The notes under the pieces are model-generated. The model was not told the origin of the DNA, did not search any database, and was given only the letters and a program-made list of their open reading frames with translations. This document shows positions 1 through 8,702 of a stretch of DNA of 64,000 nt, piece by piece (the stretch's first letter is position 1; every line of letters begins with the position of its first letter). The stretch comes from Nitrospirota bacterium (lineage in GTDB: Bacteria > Nitrospirota > Leptospirillia > Leptospirillales > Leptospirillaceae), in assembly GCA_021810805.1 (NCBI GenBank), contig JAJZHW010000006.1, positions 62,001 through 126,000 on the forward strand, written 5' to 3'. The translations under genes and the position numbers were made by a program.

Positions 1-1
1 G

Positions 2-1096
2 ATGGCGGCCATCCTTCTCTCCGAGACCCGGCAGGGAGACATCCTCGCCCGCTACGGGGGCGACGAGTTCGCCTTCGTCCTTCCGGAGGTGGACCTTGTC
101 GGAGCGACCACCATCGTCGACCGCATCCGGGAGAAGATCTCGCTGTTCCGCATGGAGCCGGACGAGCCTCACCAGCCCCTGATCGAGGCCTCGGTCTCCA
201 TCGGCCTCGCCCTCTTCCCCGACCACGCCGCAAACGCCCAGGACCTCTTCTCCCTGGCCGACCGGATGATGTACAAGGCCAAGCTCTCGGGAAAGAACAC
301 CTTCCGCGCCCCCGATCCGGGGGAGGCGGTCCATTTCCACACCGCCGGACAGCGGGAAGCCCACCTCCTCGACCTGGTCAGAAACGGCCACATCTTCCCC
401 TACTTTCAGCCTCTTCTGGATCTTTCGACGCGCACGGTCACCGGATACGAGGTCCTGGCCCGCCTTAAAGACGACGACGGCAAGATCGTCGCCGCCGGAG
501 AGTTCATCTCCCTGGTGGAGCGGGCGGGGCTGGCGGCGGCCATGGACTTTTCCATTCTGGAAAAAGCGCTGGGGATGGCCACGGAGCGCGGACTGTCCGG
601 GAAGCTCTTCTTCAACATGACCCCCTACGCCATGGCCGCCCCCGACTTCGCCAACCGGATCGTGGACACCGTGGCCAAATACCCCATTCCCACCGACCTG
701 ATCGCTTTCGAGATCACCGAACGGCAGGCCATCAAGAACGTGCGCATCGTGGAAAATCTTATCCGCGAACTCAAAAGCCTGGGATTTTCCTTCTCGATCG
801 ACGACTTCGGGGCGGGATTCTCGTCCCACCACTATCTGCGGGAGTTTCCGGTGGACTACCTGAAGATCGACGGCCCCTTCATTTTGGGAGCCGGCCGGGG
901 AAGCACCGTGGACCTCGCCATCGTTCACAGCATCGTGAGTCTGGCCCGGTCGCTGGGGATCAAGACGGTGGGAGAGGGCATCGAAGACGAGGCGTCGCTC
1001 GAGCTGGCGACCGCCTGCGGGGTCACGCTGGGGCAGGGCTACTTCGTGGGAGGTCCGGGGTCGGCGGAGGCGATGCTTCCCTCCCGGAAACCGTGA
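2..1096 (+). CDS. GGDEF-EAL domain protein, 5'-partial (cyclic-di-GMP turnover)
   Basis: The window opens inside this gene, so the N-terminus and true start lie outside; the ATG at 2 is only the first in-frame methionine. What remains is the end of a diguanylate cyclase domain, with GGDEF at visible residues 19-23 and RQGD at 10-13 matching the inhibitory I-site for c-di-GMP. A complete EAL phosphodiesterase domain follows from about residue 125. In it the EAL signature reads EVL (150-152), keeping the metal-binding Glu, and FEITE, DDFGAGFSS, LKID and QGYFVGGP follow. Both halves look potentially active, but which direction dominates cannot be read from sequence. The 3' end overlaps the end of the convergent cobM gene by 58 bases. 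Confidence 0.9.
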   Translation: MAAILLSETRQGDILARYGGDEFAFVLPEVDLVGATTIVDRIREKISLFRMEPDEPHQPLIEASVSIGLALFPDHAANAQDLFSLADRMMYKAKLSGKNTFRAPDPGEAVHFHTAGQREAHLLDLVRNGHIFPYFQPLLDLSTRTVTGYEVLARLKDDDGKIVAAGEFISLVERAGLAAAMDFSILEKALGMATERGLSGKLFFNMTPYAMAAPDFANRIVDTVAKYPIPTDLIAFEITERQAIKNVRIVENLIRELKSLGFSFSIDDFGAGFSSHHYLREFPVDYLKIDGPFILGAGRGSTVDLAIVHSIVSLARSLGIKTVGEGIEDEASLELATACGVTLGQGYFVGGPGSAEAMLPSRKP

Positions 1097-1866
1097 GTGA
1101 AGTCGGCGGCGTAAAGCCGGCTTCGGGCGGCTCTCCTGAGCTCGGGGTCGAGGACCCGGCCCACGACAAAGAGCGCCTGGCGCATGATCCGGGCCTTTTT
1201 CACCTCCGACTCGATGGTCTCAAGGGTCCCCCGGCAGATCCGCTCGTTCTCCCAGCTCGCCCGGGCGACGACCGCCACGGGAGTGGACGGGGGGCGCACC
1301 TTGAGAAGGTCCGCCACAAGCTCTCCGATGCGGTCGATCGAGAGAAAGACCACGAGGGTCGAGCCGTGGGAGGCCAGTGAGACAAGATCTTCCCCCTGGG
1401 GCATGGGCGTCCGGCCGGCGGTGCGGGTCAAAATCACGGTCTGGCTCACGTCGGGCAGGGTGAGCTCCATCCCCAGGGCGGCCGCGGCGGCAAAGACCGA
1501 ACTCACCCCGGGCACGACCTCCCAGGAGATTCCCCGGTCATCCAGCGCGGTGGTCATCTCGGCCATGGCCCCGAAGAGGGACGGGTCCCCCGAGGCCAGC
1601 CGAACCACGATCTCCCCCTTTTCCGCCGACCGGGCCAGGGCTAGGACAATCTCCTCCCGGGTCATCCCCGCCGAATCGACCCAGGATCCCCCGGGGGAGA
1701 GCTCCCGCATCGTCTCTTCCGGCACAAGACTCCCGGCAAAGACCACAAGCTGTGCGGCCGCAAGAAGCCGCGCGGCCCGCACCGTCAGAAGATCGGGGGC
1801 GCCGGGACCGGCCCCCACAAAATAGACCACCCCCGGGCGGATCTCCCGCACCGGAACTCCCGTCAT
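1039..1866 (-). CDS. cobM: Precorrin-4 C11-methyltransferase (CobM/CbiF)
   Basis: SAM-dependent tetrapyrrole methylase of 275 residues that methylates C11 of the corrin ring in cobalamin synthesis. The N-terminus has the family glycine loop (VYFVGAGPGAPDLLTVRA), then FAGSLVPEE, VRLASGDPSLFG and VPGVSSVFAAAAALG, the pattern of CbiF/CobM rather than other cobalamin methylases. The ATG at 1866 is chosen because it forms an ATGA overlap with the stop of the upstream membrane-protein gene; an open frame continues further upstream but has no methylase character. It is the last gene of the glyQ-to-cob run. Its 3' end overlaps the convergent GGDEF-EAL gene, so transcripts from the two strands would be complementary there. 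Confidence 0.93.
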   Translation of the reverse strand: MTGVPVREIRPGVVYFVGAGPGAPDLLTVRAARLLAAAQLVVFAGSLVPEETMRELSPGGSWVDSAGMTREEIVLALARSAEKGEIVVRLASGDPSLFGAMAEMTTALDDRGISWEVVPGVSSVFAAAAALGMELTLPDVSQTVILTRTAGRTPMPQGEDLVSLASHGSTLVVFLSIDRIGELVADLLKVRPPSTPVAVVARASWENERICRGTLETIESEVKKARIMRQALFVVGRVLDPELRRAARSRLYAADFTHGFREGSIASADPGPPTK

Positions 1867-2375
1867 TTCCCGCCTCCCGCACCATTCGTCCGGGCGGTCT
1901 CCACCACCTTCTTCCAGAAGGCCACCCGGGTGATGAAAAATCCCGCCATGGCAAAGGAGACGACCCCGATCCAGGAGACCCCCCGGTGGAGGACGGCCAC
2001 GGCCAGGAGAAAGAGAACGATCCCGGCCACGTAGCCGATCACCACCTGGCGGCGCCGGGGGTGGACGATGGCGGCGGGGCGGGAGAGGGCCATGCGGTCG
2101 GCCCGGGAGGCCAGCTCCGCATAGTGGCGGGGGAATGTCTCCAGGATGAAGTACTGGTAGCGGGCGTGAAGGAGGGAGAGCAGGGCGGCCAGAAGACCGA
2201 TCGTCATCTCCCGGGTAAAGGCCGGAACGCTGAGGGTGTGGCGCTGCCACTGGAAGGTCGAGAGAAGAAAGAGTCCGCCCATGCCCACCATGCCTAAAAG
2301 TGCCGAACTGGGAAGAAAGTAGCGTTCGACATAGGAGAGGGCCGCATCGCGTTCGCGGTTCGTCGGGTTGATCAT
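1863..2375 (-). CDS. Membrane protein of unknown function in the cobalamin cluster
   Basis: I do not recognise this 170-residue protein. It has two hydrophobic segments near residues 25-40 and 55-70, a basic middle (HPRRRQ) and two more at about 110-140, so probably four membrane spans. The start is set at the ATG at 2375 because it forms an ATGA overlap with the stop of cobI; an in-frame ATG at 2387 is the alternative. It ends in an ATGA overlap with cobM. Placement between two corrin-ring methyltransferases suggests a link with cobalamin, for instance metal or precursor handling, but no sequence motif demonstrates this. Confidence 0.8.
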   Translation of the reverse strand: MINPTNRERDAALSYVERYFLPSSALLGMVGMGGLFLLSTFQWQRHTLSVPAFTREMTIGLLAALLSLLHARYQYFILETFPRHYAELASRADRMALSRPAAIVHPRRRQVVIGYVAGIVLFLLAVAVLHRGVSWIGVVSFAMAGFFITRVAFWKKVVETARTNGAGGGK

Positions 2376-3133
2376 CGGACCATCCATCCGTTTTTTCGCA
2401 CGACGAGGAGGGACATGTAGGGCACCTCCTCCGGAGCCACCCGGTCGAGATGTCGTTCGATCCTCTCTCCGGGCATTCCCACGCTGGAGAGATAGGCCGT
2501 GCGGTCCAAAAGCCCCCGACGGGAGAGGATCTCCCGCACCGCCGGGAACACTTTGTTGATCTTCATGAAGACCACCACCTCGAAGAGGTCGAGGGCCTTC
2601 TCGATCTCCTCCGGGGCATAGACGGCCGGAAGGACGGCCAGCCGCTCCGACCCTTGAGTCAGAGGCTCCACGAGCTTCGCCACCCCGGCCGCATAGGCGG
2701 TGATTCCCGGAACGACCTCCACCCGAAGGGCGGGGGCCAGGGGATGAAGCCCCGACAGGAGATTGCCGAAGGTGGAGTAGAACAAAATGTCCCCCAGGGC
2801 CACGAAGGCCGCGTCTCCCCGGGAGAGAGCTCCCAGGAGAGTCTCGGCATTCTTTTTCCGGGCCTCCGACAGAAGGCGCTCGTCCCGGGTCATGGGAAAG
2901 AGAAGGCTCACGATGTCCGGAGCCCGGCCCTCCCTCTCACGAGCCTCCCGCAGGGGCCCGAGAACCTCCAGCGCCATCGACCCGGCGTCGGCATAGGAGG
3001 TCGGCACCGCCCAGACGGGAGCCTCGTGCAGGATGCGGTGGGCCTTCATCGTCAGAAGCTCCGGGTCCCCCGGCCCCACCCCGACCCCATAAAGGATCCC
3101 CGGAAGAGCTCCCGAGCTCGGCCTCCCCGTCAC
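2372..3133 (-). CDS. cobI: Precorrin-2 C20-methyltransferase (CobI/CbiL)
   Basis: A 253-residue SAM-dependent methylase that adds the C20 methyl group to precorrin-2 or its cobalt form. It shows the methylase glycine loop LYGVGVGPGDPELLTMKA, the CobI/CbiL-type AVPTSYADAGSMAL, a GDILFYSTF strand-loop and VPGITAYAAGVAKL. A GTG at 3133 is taken as start: it forms a GTGA overlap with the stop of the upstream yacG-like gene and places the glycine loop about 15 residues in. Further upstream the frame is compositionally odd and overlaps yacG. The sequence does not settle whether the host uses the aerobic or anaerobic pathway. The gene is translationally coupled at both ends. Confidence 0.93.
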   Translation of the reverse strand: MTGRPSSGALPGILYGVGVGPGDPELLTMKAHRILHEAPVWAVPTSYADAGSMALEVLGPLREAREREGRAPDIVSLLFPMTRDERLLSEARKKNAETLLGALSRGDAAFVALGDILFYSTFGNLLSGLHPLAPALRVEVVPGITAYAAGVAKLVEPLTQGSERLAVLPAVYAPEEIEKALDLFEVVVFMKINKVFPAVREILSRRGLLDRTAYLSSVGMPGERIERHLDRVAPEEVPYMSLLVVRKNGWMVR

Positions 3134-3348
3134 GGCCTCTCCTCGCGATCGCTGGAGGAGTCGGACTCCCCTCCCCCCTCCGTGGAGTGGACCAGGCCGC
3201 CGGCCTCCTCGTCCTCCCCTCCCCGGATCCGGTACTCCTCGGAGAGCCATCGGCCAAGGTCAATGGTCCGGCAACGCTCGGAGCAAAAGACGCTTCGGAG
3301 GCCGCTCGCAAGGGGCGCCCCGCAAATGGTACACCGACGCTCATCCAC
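3130..3348 (-). CDS. yacG: YacG-type zinc-finger protein (DNA gyrase inhibitor family)
   Basis: A 72-residue protein with the YacG zinc ribbon: Cys6 and Cys9 (CTICG), Cys22 and Cys26 (FCSERC), followed by the family signature RTIDLGRWLSEEYRI. E. coli YacG binds GyrB and inhibits gyrase; family membership is clear here, the function is by analogy. The tail is acidic and serine-rich (residues about 45-72). GTG at 3348 is chosen because a GGGGAG stands 10 bases upstream and it leaves the usual few residues before the first cysteine; an ATG at 3390 lacks a visible ribosome-binding site and would overlap ribE by 50 bases. It is unusual to find it between riboflavin and cobalamin genes. Confidence 0.85.
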   Translation of the reverse strand: MDERRCTICGAPLASGLRSVFCSERCRTIDLGRWLSEEYRIRGGEDEEAGGLVHSTEGGGESDSSSDREERP

Positions 3349-3967
3349 CGGCTTGATTCTCCCCGTCCACCGCCCGAAAGCGGTCGACATATTTGCCGAC
3401 CATGTCGAGCTCGAGATGGACGGTGTCCCCCGGGCGGCGATCCCCCAGGGAGGTGACGGAGAGGGTGTGGGGGATGATGGCCAGGGTCACCAGGCTTCCG
3501 CGGCCGTCGGGAAGATCCCGGAACTGGTTGACGGTGAGGCTGATCCCGTCCACGGTGATCGATCCCTTGGGAATCAGGTACCGGTGGTGGGGAGCCGGGA
3601 CAAAGAGGCCGAAGAAGGCCGTGTTGCCGGAGCTCTCCCGGGAGTCGATCCGACCGAGGCAATCGACGTGCCCCAACACCAGATGTCCCCCCAGACGATC
3701 GGAGAGCTTCATGGCCCGCTCCAGGTTCACCCGGTCTCCGGCCTTGAACTCCCCCATCCGGGTCACCCGAAGGGTCTCCCGGGAGACATCGACATAGAAG
3801 GCCTCCCCCCGGGTCTCCACAACCGTCATGCAGGCCCCGTCGATGGCCACGGATTCTCCGGCCGCAAGCTCCCCGGCAAAGGGCACCCCGCCGACTCCCA
3901 GACGGCCTCCCGACTCGCCGACCGGTGCCAGTACCTGGCCTGTGGCTTCAACAATTCCGGAAAACAC
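3341..3967 (-). CDS. ribE: Riboflavin synthase alpha subunit
   Basis: A 208-residue enzyme that dismutates two 6,7-dimethyl-8-ribityllumazines to riboflavin. The canonical N-terminus MFSGIVEATGQV is present, and the protein is two repeated lumazine-binding barrels: the first has AIDGACMTVV and DVSRETL (about residues 42-66), the second TVDGISLTVN and PHTLSVTSLG (about residues 138-175). Length is normal. It lies 55 bases downstream of ribD, and its stop overlaps the start of yacG. No lumazine synthase (ribH) or ribBA is present here, so the rest of the pathway must be elsewhere. No FMN riboswitch is visible in the short gaps. Confidence 0.97.
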   Translation of the reverse strand: MFSGIVEATGQVLAPVGESGGRLGVGGVPFAGELAAGESVAIDGACMTVVETRGEAFYVDVSRETLRVTRMGEFKAGDRVNLERAMKLSDRLGGHLVLGHVDCLGRIDSRESSGNTAFFGLFVPAPHHRYLIPKGSITVDGISLTVNQFRDLPDGRGSLVTLAIIPHTLSVTSLGDRRPGDTVHLELDMVGKYVDRFRAVDGENQAGG

Positions 3968-4022
3968 CCGATTCCGCTCCTTTCATGTGGGGGGGGCTGG
4001 CCCCCGGTGGTCATCTTCCCCG

Positions 4023-5180
4023 TCAAAGCCCCTCGGTCCCGGGAAGAGAGTCTGGCCCCCAAAGATCCGCCCCGACGAGAAGGTCGTCCCCCAGCCTTCG
4101 GAGGACCGAAAAGGCCGGAAGTCTCCGGGCCCGGGACAGGGTCGGAGGCGAGGATCCCCCCAGCCACCCGATGGCATCGGCTCCCCCGATCAGGAGGGGG
4201 GCCAGAACCACCCGGATCCGGTCCACCAGCCCCGCCGCGAGGAAGGAGGCGTTGACCCTCGATCCGCCTTCCACCAAAACCGTCAGGAGGCCCTCTCCGG
4301 CCAGGACCGAAAGAAGACCCGCGAGGTCGATCTCCCCCGGACGTTCCTCTTCCAGAACGAAGATCCGTGCCCCGCTCTTCTCCAGCCGGCGAAGGGCCGC
4401 GTCCGGGGCCCGGGGTCCCGCCGCAAGAAAGACAGGCCCCCCCCCTTCCTCGGAAAAAAGACGGGAATCGGGGGGGAGGCGCCCCGTGGAATCCAGGATC
4501 ACCCTCACCGGCTGATGGTTGCGGGAGCCGGGCAAGCGGTTGGTCAGCCGGGGATCGTCCTTGGTGGCCGTACTGATCCCCACCAGGATCGCATCGTGGT
4601 CGCGGCGAAGACGATGGGCGTATGCCAGGGAGCTCTGCCCCGAGATCCACTGGGAGTCCCCGGTGGCGGTGGCGATCTTTCCGTCGAGGCTCATCGCCCC
4701 CTTCAATGTCACATAGGGGCGCCCCTGGCGAATGAGGGAGGAGAAGCCGCGGTTCTGCTCAAAGGCCCGGGCGGAAAAGAGACCTTCCGAGACCTCCACA
4801 TGCTGCTCTGCCAAGCGTTCGAGCCCCCGGCCAAAGACCCGGGGGTTGGGATCCCTCATGGAAACGACGACCCGGGCCACTCCGGCACGAACGATGGCCT
4901 CGGTGCAGGGGGGGGTCCTTTTTTCCACGTGGCAGCAGGGCTCGAGATTCACATAGAGCGTCGCTCCCCGGGCCCGATCGCCGGCGACCCGCAGGGCCAG
5001 AACCTCCGCGTGGGCCTGCCCGGCCTCCCGGTGGTACCCTTCGCCCACGACCTCGCCATCCCGCACCACCACCGCACCCACCATGGGGTTGGGGGCCACG
5101 GTATCCCGCCCCTTCTCCGCCAGAGCCAGGGCCCGCCGCATCCACCGTCGATCGGCAGAGACACCCGAGGGTCGGCTCAC
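4023..5180 (-). CDS. ribD: Bifunctional riboflavin deaminase/reductase RibD
   Basis: A 385-residue two-domain enzyme catalysing deamination and reduction of the pyrimidine intermediate in riboflavin synthesis. The deaminase domain carries the zinc site HAEVLAL (about residues 56-62) and PCCHVEKRTPPC (about 81-92); PNPMVGAVVV is also typical. The reductase domain starts near residue 150, with TLKGAMSLDGKIAT, DAILVGISTATKDDPRLTNR and a C-terminal VLVEGGSRVNASFL. The start is a GTG at 5180 in a GTGA overlap with the stop of glyS. RibD and RibE lie together but are separated by 55 bases, one of the few non-overlapping joints in this run. Confidence 0.97.
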   Translation of the reverse strand: MSRPSGVSADRRWMRRALALAEKGRDTVAPNPMVGAVVVRDGEVVGEGYHREAGQAHAEVLALRVAGDRARGATLYVNLEPCCHVEKRTPPCTEAIVRAGVARVVVSMRDPNPRVFGRGLERLAEQHVEVSEGLFSARAFEQNRGFSSLIRQGRPYVTLKGAMSLDGKIATATGDSQWISGQSSLAYAHRLRRDHDAILVGISTATKDDPRLTNRLPGSRNHQPVRVILDSTGRLPPDSRLFSEEGGGPVFLAAGPRAPDAALRRLEKSGARIFVLEEERPGEIDLAGLLSVLAGEGLLTVLVEGGSRVNASFLAAGLVDRIRVVLAPLLIGGADAIGWLGGSSPPTLSRARRLPAFSVLRRLGDDLLVGADLWGPDSLPGTEGL

Positions 5181-7390
5181 CCGTTGCCCCGCTCCTTCCG
5201 GGAAAGCGCAACCAATCGATCGAGTCTCCCCAGAACAGAAAAGCGCCGGGCCAGAAGGGCCAAGAGCGCCTGACGATTGTTCCGGATCTTCGGATCGGGG
5301 TCGTTGACCAAAACGGCGGAAAAGAAGGCGTCGACCACCGGCAGGAGGGGACGAAGGCGATCGGCCTCGGCAAAAAAGTCCTCTCGGGTGGGCCGGGTGG
5401 AATGGGAGGGAAAGAGGGTCTCACCGGCCGCGGAGAGACTCTCCCAGAGCGCCTTTTCCTCGGCCACGGAGATCAGCCCGGGATCCAGGGGGGGCGGATC
5501 TCCGGAGAGAATCCGGTCCACCCGGGTCTTGAGGGTTTCAAAGGCCTCGAATTCCGGGGTCAGGACAAATTCCGAAAGGAACTCCAGGCGGCGCCAGGAG
5601 AGAAAGGGCGGCTCATCGGGAAGTCGGGCGGCCCCATACCAGGCCGAGGCGCCGTCCCTTGAAAAGAGGCTCTCCATGCGATCCTCCCAGAAGAGGACCA
5701 ACGCCTTCGAGACCTCAGGAAGCGGCTTGGGGGGAGAGGGAAGGGACCAGGCCGAAAGGGCCAGATCCGCAAGCTTCGCGAGGGTCAGGGGAAGGCCGCA
5801 CTCGGCGAGCAGACGCACCAGCCCCAAGCCACCACGCCGAAGGGCGAAGGGATCGAGGGATCCGCTGGGGTTGGCCCCGCCGAGAAAGGCCCCGGCTTGC
5901 CCCACCGCCCGATCGCAAAGAGAGAGGAGCATGGACGGGAGATCTTCGGGGACAGGGTCCCGGAAGGTCCGGGGTGCATAATGGGAGGCGATCGCCTGGG
6001 CCACCGCCCGGTCGAAGGGGGTCGGCGATCCGTTTTTCTCGGCCTCCCGCAGGGAGTAGTAGCCGCCCACCTCCCCCTCAAGCTCGGGGAACTCCTTGAC
6101 GAGGCCGGTGAGAAGGTCGGCCTTGTAGAGGGTCGCCGCCCGCTCGCAAATGGCGGCGAGCTCCTCTCGGGAGGAGTGGTGCCGGGCGATCAGGGAGTCC
6201 GGAAGAAGGGCCAGAACCTCGAAAAGAAGCCGCCGCGTCGCCCGGACCTTGTCTCCCACCGAGCCCACCCCCGGAAAGAAGACCACGGAATCGAGCCCCG
6301 AGACGCGCTCCGAGAGAGGCAGGGCCATGTCTCTGGCGATATAATAGGCGGCGTCCTCGAGCCGGGCTGAGACCACCCGCACATACCCGTCCCGAACGAC
6401 GGAAAGATCGGCCGCGGGGTTCCCCGAGATCCCCAAAAAGTGGGCCACGGGACGGCCGGACCCCGAGTCGGCCACAAAGAACCGCTGGTGCACCTTGAGC
6501 ACCGTGCGCACGACGGAGGCGGGAATCCCGGAAAATCGTTCGGGAAGGGTCGCCGGGACGACCCGGTAGCTCTCCACAAGACAGGTCACCTCGTCGAGAA
6601 GCTGGGGGTCCAGAGACAGGGTGAGGTCGTCCGGCCACGTCCCCGAGCTTTCCTCCATCCGCATCGTCAGGATCAGGTCATTTTCGATGCGGTCCCGGCG
6701 GCGGGGAATCGACAGCTCCACCCCCCACTCCCGAATCTCCGCGTCATAATGGACAACATTGCGAATCAAAATGGGGCTGCCTCCCCGATATCGGGGAGAG
6801 GCGGTGAGCCTGCCGGAGACCTGACCGGCGAACTCGAAGCCCACGACCTCATCGCGGTAGAGGGCCAGGAGCCACAGGAGGGGGCGCAGGAAGGGGCCCT
6901 TCCCGGTGCCCCATCGCATGCTCTTGGGGAAGGCGAGAGACGAAAGGGCCCCCTGAAAGATTTGCGGGAGGATCTCGAAGACGGGGGAGGCGGGGAGTTT
7001 TTTTCTCAGAGCGAGATAGCGCCCCCGGGAAGTCTCCACCACTTCGAGTGTTTCGGGGGAGGCATTCTGCGCCCGGGCAAAGCCAAGGACCGCGGGCGAG
7101 GGTTTCGATGGCCACTCTCCTGCGGCAGAGAGGGGCGGACCGGTGACGAGCTCCTCCCGGGACGCCGTCTCCGGAAGGAGCCCATCAATGCGGACCACGA
7201 GACGGGAGGGGGTCCCCCCGGAAAAGAGATCGGAAAAGGTGGCACCTTTCTCTTCGAGCCCCGACCGGACAAGTCGGGCCAGCGCCTCCACCGCATCGGG
7301 AACGGCGGCGGCCGGCAGCTCTTCGCAGCCGACCTCAAGAAGGGCACTCTGGCGAAGATCGGGGCCTGCCCCCTGATTCGTCGCGCTCAT
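5177..7390 (-). CDS. glyS: Glycyl-tRNA synthetase beta subunit
   Basis: A 737-residue beta chain of the bacterial alpha2beta2 glycyl-tRNA synthetase. Diagnostic features are [14 protein letters not shown] near the N-terminus, the MRWGTG region at about residue 150, the [22 protein letters not shown]-type HD-like segment in the middle (two shorter matches read as one block) and a C-terminal anticodon-binding region ending in [16 protein letters not shown]. The ATG at 7390 is chosen because it overlaps the stop of glyQ as ATGA; an open frame extends 41 codons further upstream but is glyQ in another frame. Coupled translation fits the need for equal amounts of the two subunits. It is followed by ribD through a GTGA overlap. 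Confidence 0.97.
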   Translation of the reverse strand: MSATNQGAGPDLRQSALLEVGCEELPAAAVPDAVEALARLVRSGLEEKGATFSDLFSGGTPSRLVVRIDGLLPETASREELVTGPPLSAAGEWPSKPSPAVLGFARAQNASPETLEVVETSRGRYLALRKKLPASPVFEILPQIFQGALSSLAFPKSMRWGTGKGPFLRPLLWLLALYRDEVVGFEFAGQVSGRLTASPRYRGGSPILIRNVVHYDAEIREWGVELSIPRRRDRIENDLILTMRMEESSGTWPDDLTLSLDPQLLDEVTCLVESYRVVPATLPERFSGIPASVVRTVLKVHQRFFVADSGSGRPVAHFLGISGNPAADLSVVRDGYVRVVSARLEDAAYYIARDMALPLSERVSGLDSVVFFPGVGSVGDKVRATRRLLFEVLALLPDSLIARHHSSREELAAICERAATLYKADLLTGLVKEFPELEGEVGGYYSLREAEKNGSPTPFDRAVAQAIASHYAPRTFRDPVPEDLPSMLLSLCDRAVGQAGAFLGGANPSGSLDPFALRRGGLGLVRLLAECGLPLTLAKLADLALSAWSLPSPPKPLPEVSKALVLFWEDRMESLFSRDGASAWYGAARLPDEPPFLSWRRLEFLSEFVLTPEFEAFETLKTRVDRILSGDPPPLDPGLISVAEEKALWESLSAAGETLFPSHSTRPTREDFFAEADRLRPLLPVVDAFFSAVLVNDPDPKIRNNRQALLALLARRFSVLGRLDRLVALSRKERGNG

Positions 7391-8238
7391 CGCTCCTCCT
7401 CCTTGCCGGTGTAGAGGGCGGCGACCTTGCGGGCCAGCCCCCGGACACGGCCAATGAGGCGTTGGCGCTCTTCCGTTCCCACGGCCCCGCGGGCATCGAG
7501 GAGGTTGAAGCAATGAGACATCCTGAGGACCCTTTCATAGGCGGGACGATAGAGACCGTCCCCAAGAAGAGAGCGGGACTCCGTCTCCATCTGGTCGAAC
7601 TCCCGCCGGACCCACTCCCGGTCGGTCTTTTCAAAGTTGGAGACCGACTGCTGGCGCTCGTTTTCCTGGAAGATGTCGCCGTAGGTCACTCGGTCGTTGT
7701 AGCGAAGGTCATAGACGTTCGAGACCCCCTGAAGATACATGGCGAGCCGTTCGAGGCCGTAGGTGATCTCCACGCTGACAGGAGAAAGGGGAATCCCTGC
7801 AACTTCCTGGAAGTAGGTGAACTGGGTCACCTCCATCCCGTCAAGCCACACCTCCCAGCCGAGACCCCAGGCCCCGAGGGTGGGAGACTCCCAATCGTCG
7901 TGGACAAAGCGGATATCGTGGGAGGGAGTGCGGAGGCCAAGGGAGGCGAGGCTGGCCAGATAAAGCTCCTGGGAGCGGTCGGGGGAAGGCTTGAGGAGAA
8001 CCTGAAACTGGTAGTAGTGCTGAAGACGGTTCGGGTTCTCGCCAAAACGGCCGTCCGTCGGCCGGCGGCACCCCTGAACATAGGCCACACGCGTTTCCTG
8101 GGGACCCAGGGCGCCAAAGAATGTCGCCGGATGGAAGGTCCCCGCGCCCATTTCCATGTCGTAGGGCTCAAGGAGAAGGCACCCCTCCCGGGCCCAGAAC
8201 CCTTTGAGGGTCATTACCATATCCTGAAATGTCATCAT
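7387..8238 (-). CDS. glyQ: Glycyl-tRNA synthetase alpha subunit
   Basis: The 283-residue catalytic alpha chain of the alpha2beta2 glycyl-tRNA synthetase. It has the class II features [35 protein letters not shown]-like [32 protein letters not shown] and [14 protein letters not shown]. Two ATG codons stand together at 8238 and 8235; the first has AAGGA ten bases upstream and is chosen. The frame runs open far upstream, but that part is not synthetase-like. Expression may start at its own promoter or at that of the CDGSH gene 175 bases upstream, since no terminator is seen between them. Confidence 0.97.
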   Translation of the reverse strand: MMTFQDMVMTLKGFWAREGCLLLEPYDMEMGAGTFHPATFFGALGPQETRVAYVQGCRRPTDGRFGENPNRLQHYYQFQVLLKPSPDRSQELYLASLASLGLRTPSHDIRFVHDDWESPTLGAWGLGWEVWLDGMEVTQFTYFQEVAGIPLSPVSVEITYGLERLAMYLQGVSNVYDLRYNDRVTYGDIFQENERQQSVSNFEKTDREWVRREFDQMETESRSLLGDGLYRPAYERVLRMSHCFNLLDARGAVGTEERQRLIGRVRGLARKVAALYTGKEEER

Positions 8239-8413
8239 GGCAGGGAGATCCTTGCAAGGGGAGTGAGTCGTCTCTGTCGCCTTGATATTAGCCGAGAGGG
8301 GGAAAAGACTCAAGAAAAAAGATCGGGAGAGAGGCAGAAGGAAAGGCGCGAAATGAATGGAAAAGGGGTCCCGGAAGTCTCCTCCCGGGACCCCCAATCC
8401 CATGAAAAAATCC

Positions 8414-8602
8414 TTAGGAGGTAAAGTGAACCCGGGTATGGGATCCGTCGCAGAAGGGCTTCTTGGCAGAGGCGCCGCAGCGGCAAAGGTAGTGGGCCTT
8501 CTGACCATCCTTGATGACCTGTCCCTTGTCGTCGGTGATGGAGATTTCCCCGGTCACTTCAAGGGGACCGTTCTTCATGCACTTCACATTGACTTCCGAC
8601 AT
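8414..8602 (-). CDS. CDGSH-type iron-sulfur protein
   Basis: A 62-residue protein with one CDGSH [2Fe-2S] motif: Cys40, Cys42, Cys51 and His55 in [16 protein letters not shown], the three-Cys one-His ligand set of the mitoNEET family. There is no membrane anchor, so it should be cytosolic. Family proteins take part in iron-sulfur or electron transfer; the specific partner is unknown. An ideal AGGAGG lies six bases before the ATG and a good promoter lies 70-100 bases upstream. It heads the glyQ run; the 175-base gap to glyQ shows no terminator. Confidence 0.93.
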   Translation of the reverse strand: MSEVNVKCMKNGPLEVTGEISITDDKGQVIKDGQKAHYLCRCGASAKKPFCDGSHTRVHFTS

Positions 8603-8671
8603 TTGAACCTCCTGAGGGTTAAAGCGCTGATGGGCGGAAAAAGGGAGAGTCCTTGTCCCGATGACCCCTTC

Positions 8672-8701
8672 ATTTTAGTTTTAACTTAAACTTATTGTCA
8701 A
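8672..8701 (-). promoter_or_regulatory. Sigma-70-like promoter for the CDGSH gene
   Basis: Read on the minus strand, TTGACA (8701-8696) is followed after 18 bases by TAAAAT (8677-8672), in an AT-rich patch within otherwise G+C-rich DNA. Transcription would start near 8665, about 60 bases before the CDGSH start codon, and could continue into glyQ. Confidence 0.7.
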
Positions 8702-8702
8702 G

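Noticed and set aside
3968-4022. FMN riboswitch between ribD and ribE
   Set aside because: The gap is 55 bases, too short for the RFN element, and shows only a simple G/C-rich palindrome.
2450-4255. A 601-codon open frame on the plus strand
   Set aside because: It lies antisense to cobI, yacG, ribE and ribD, has no coherent domain and is rich in Gly, Pro and Arg; in G+C-rich DNA the antisense of real genes stays open by chance.
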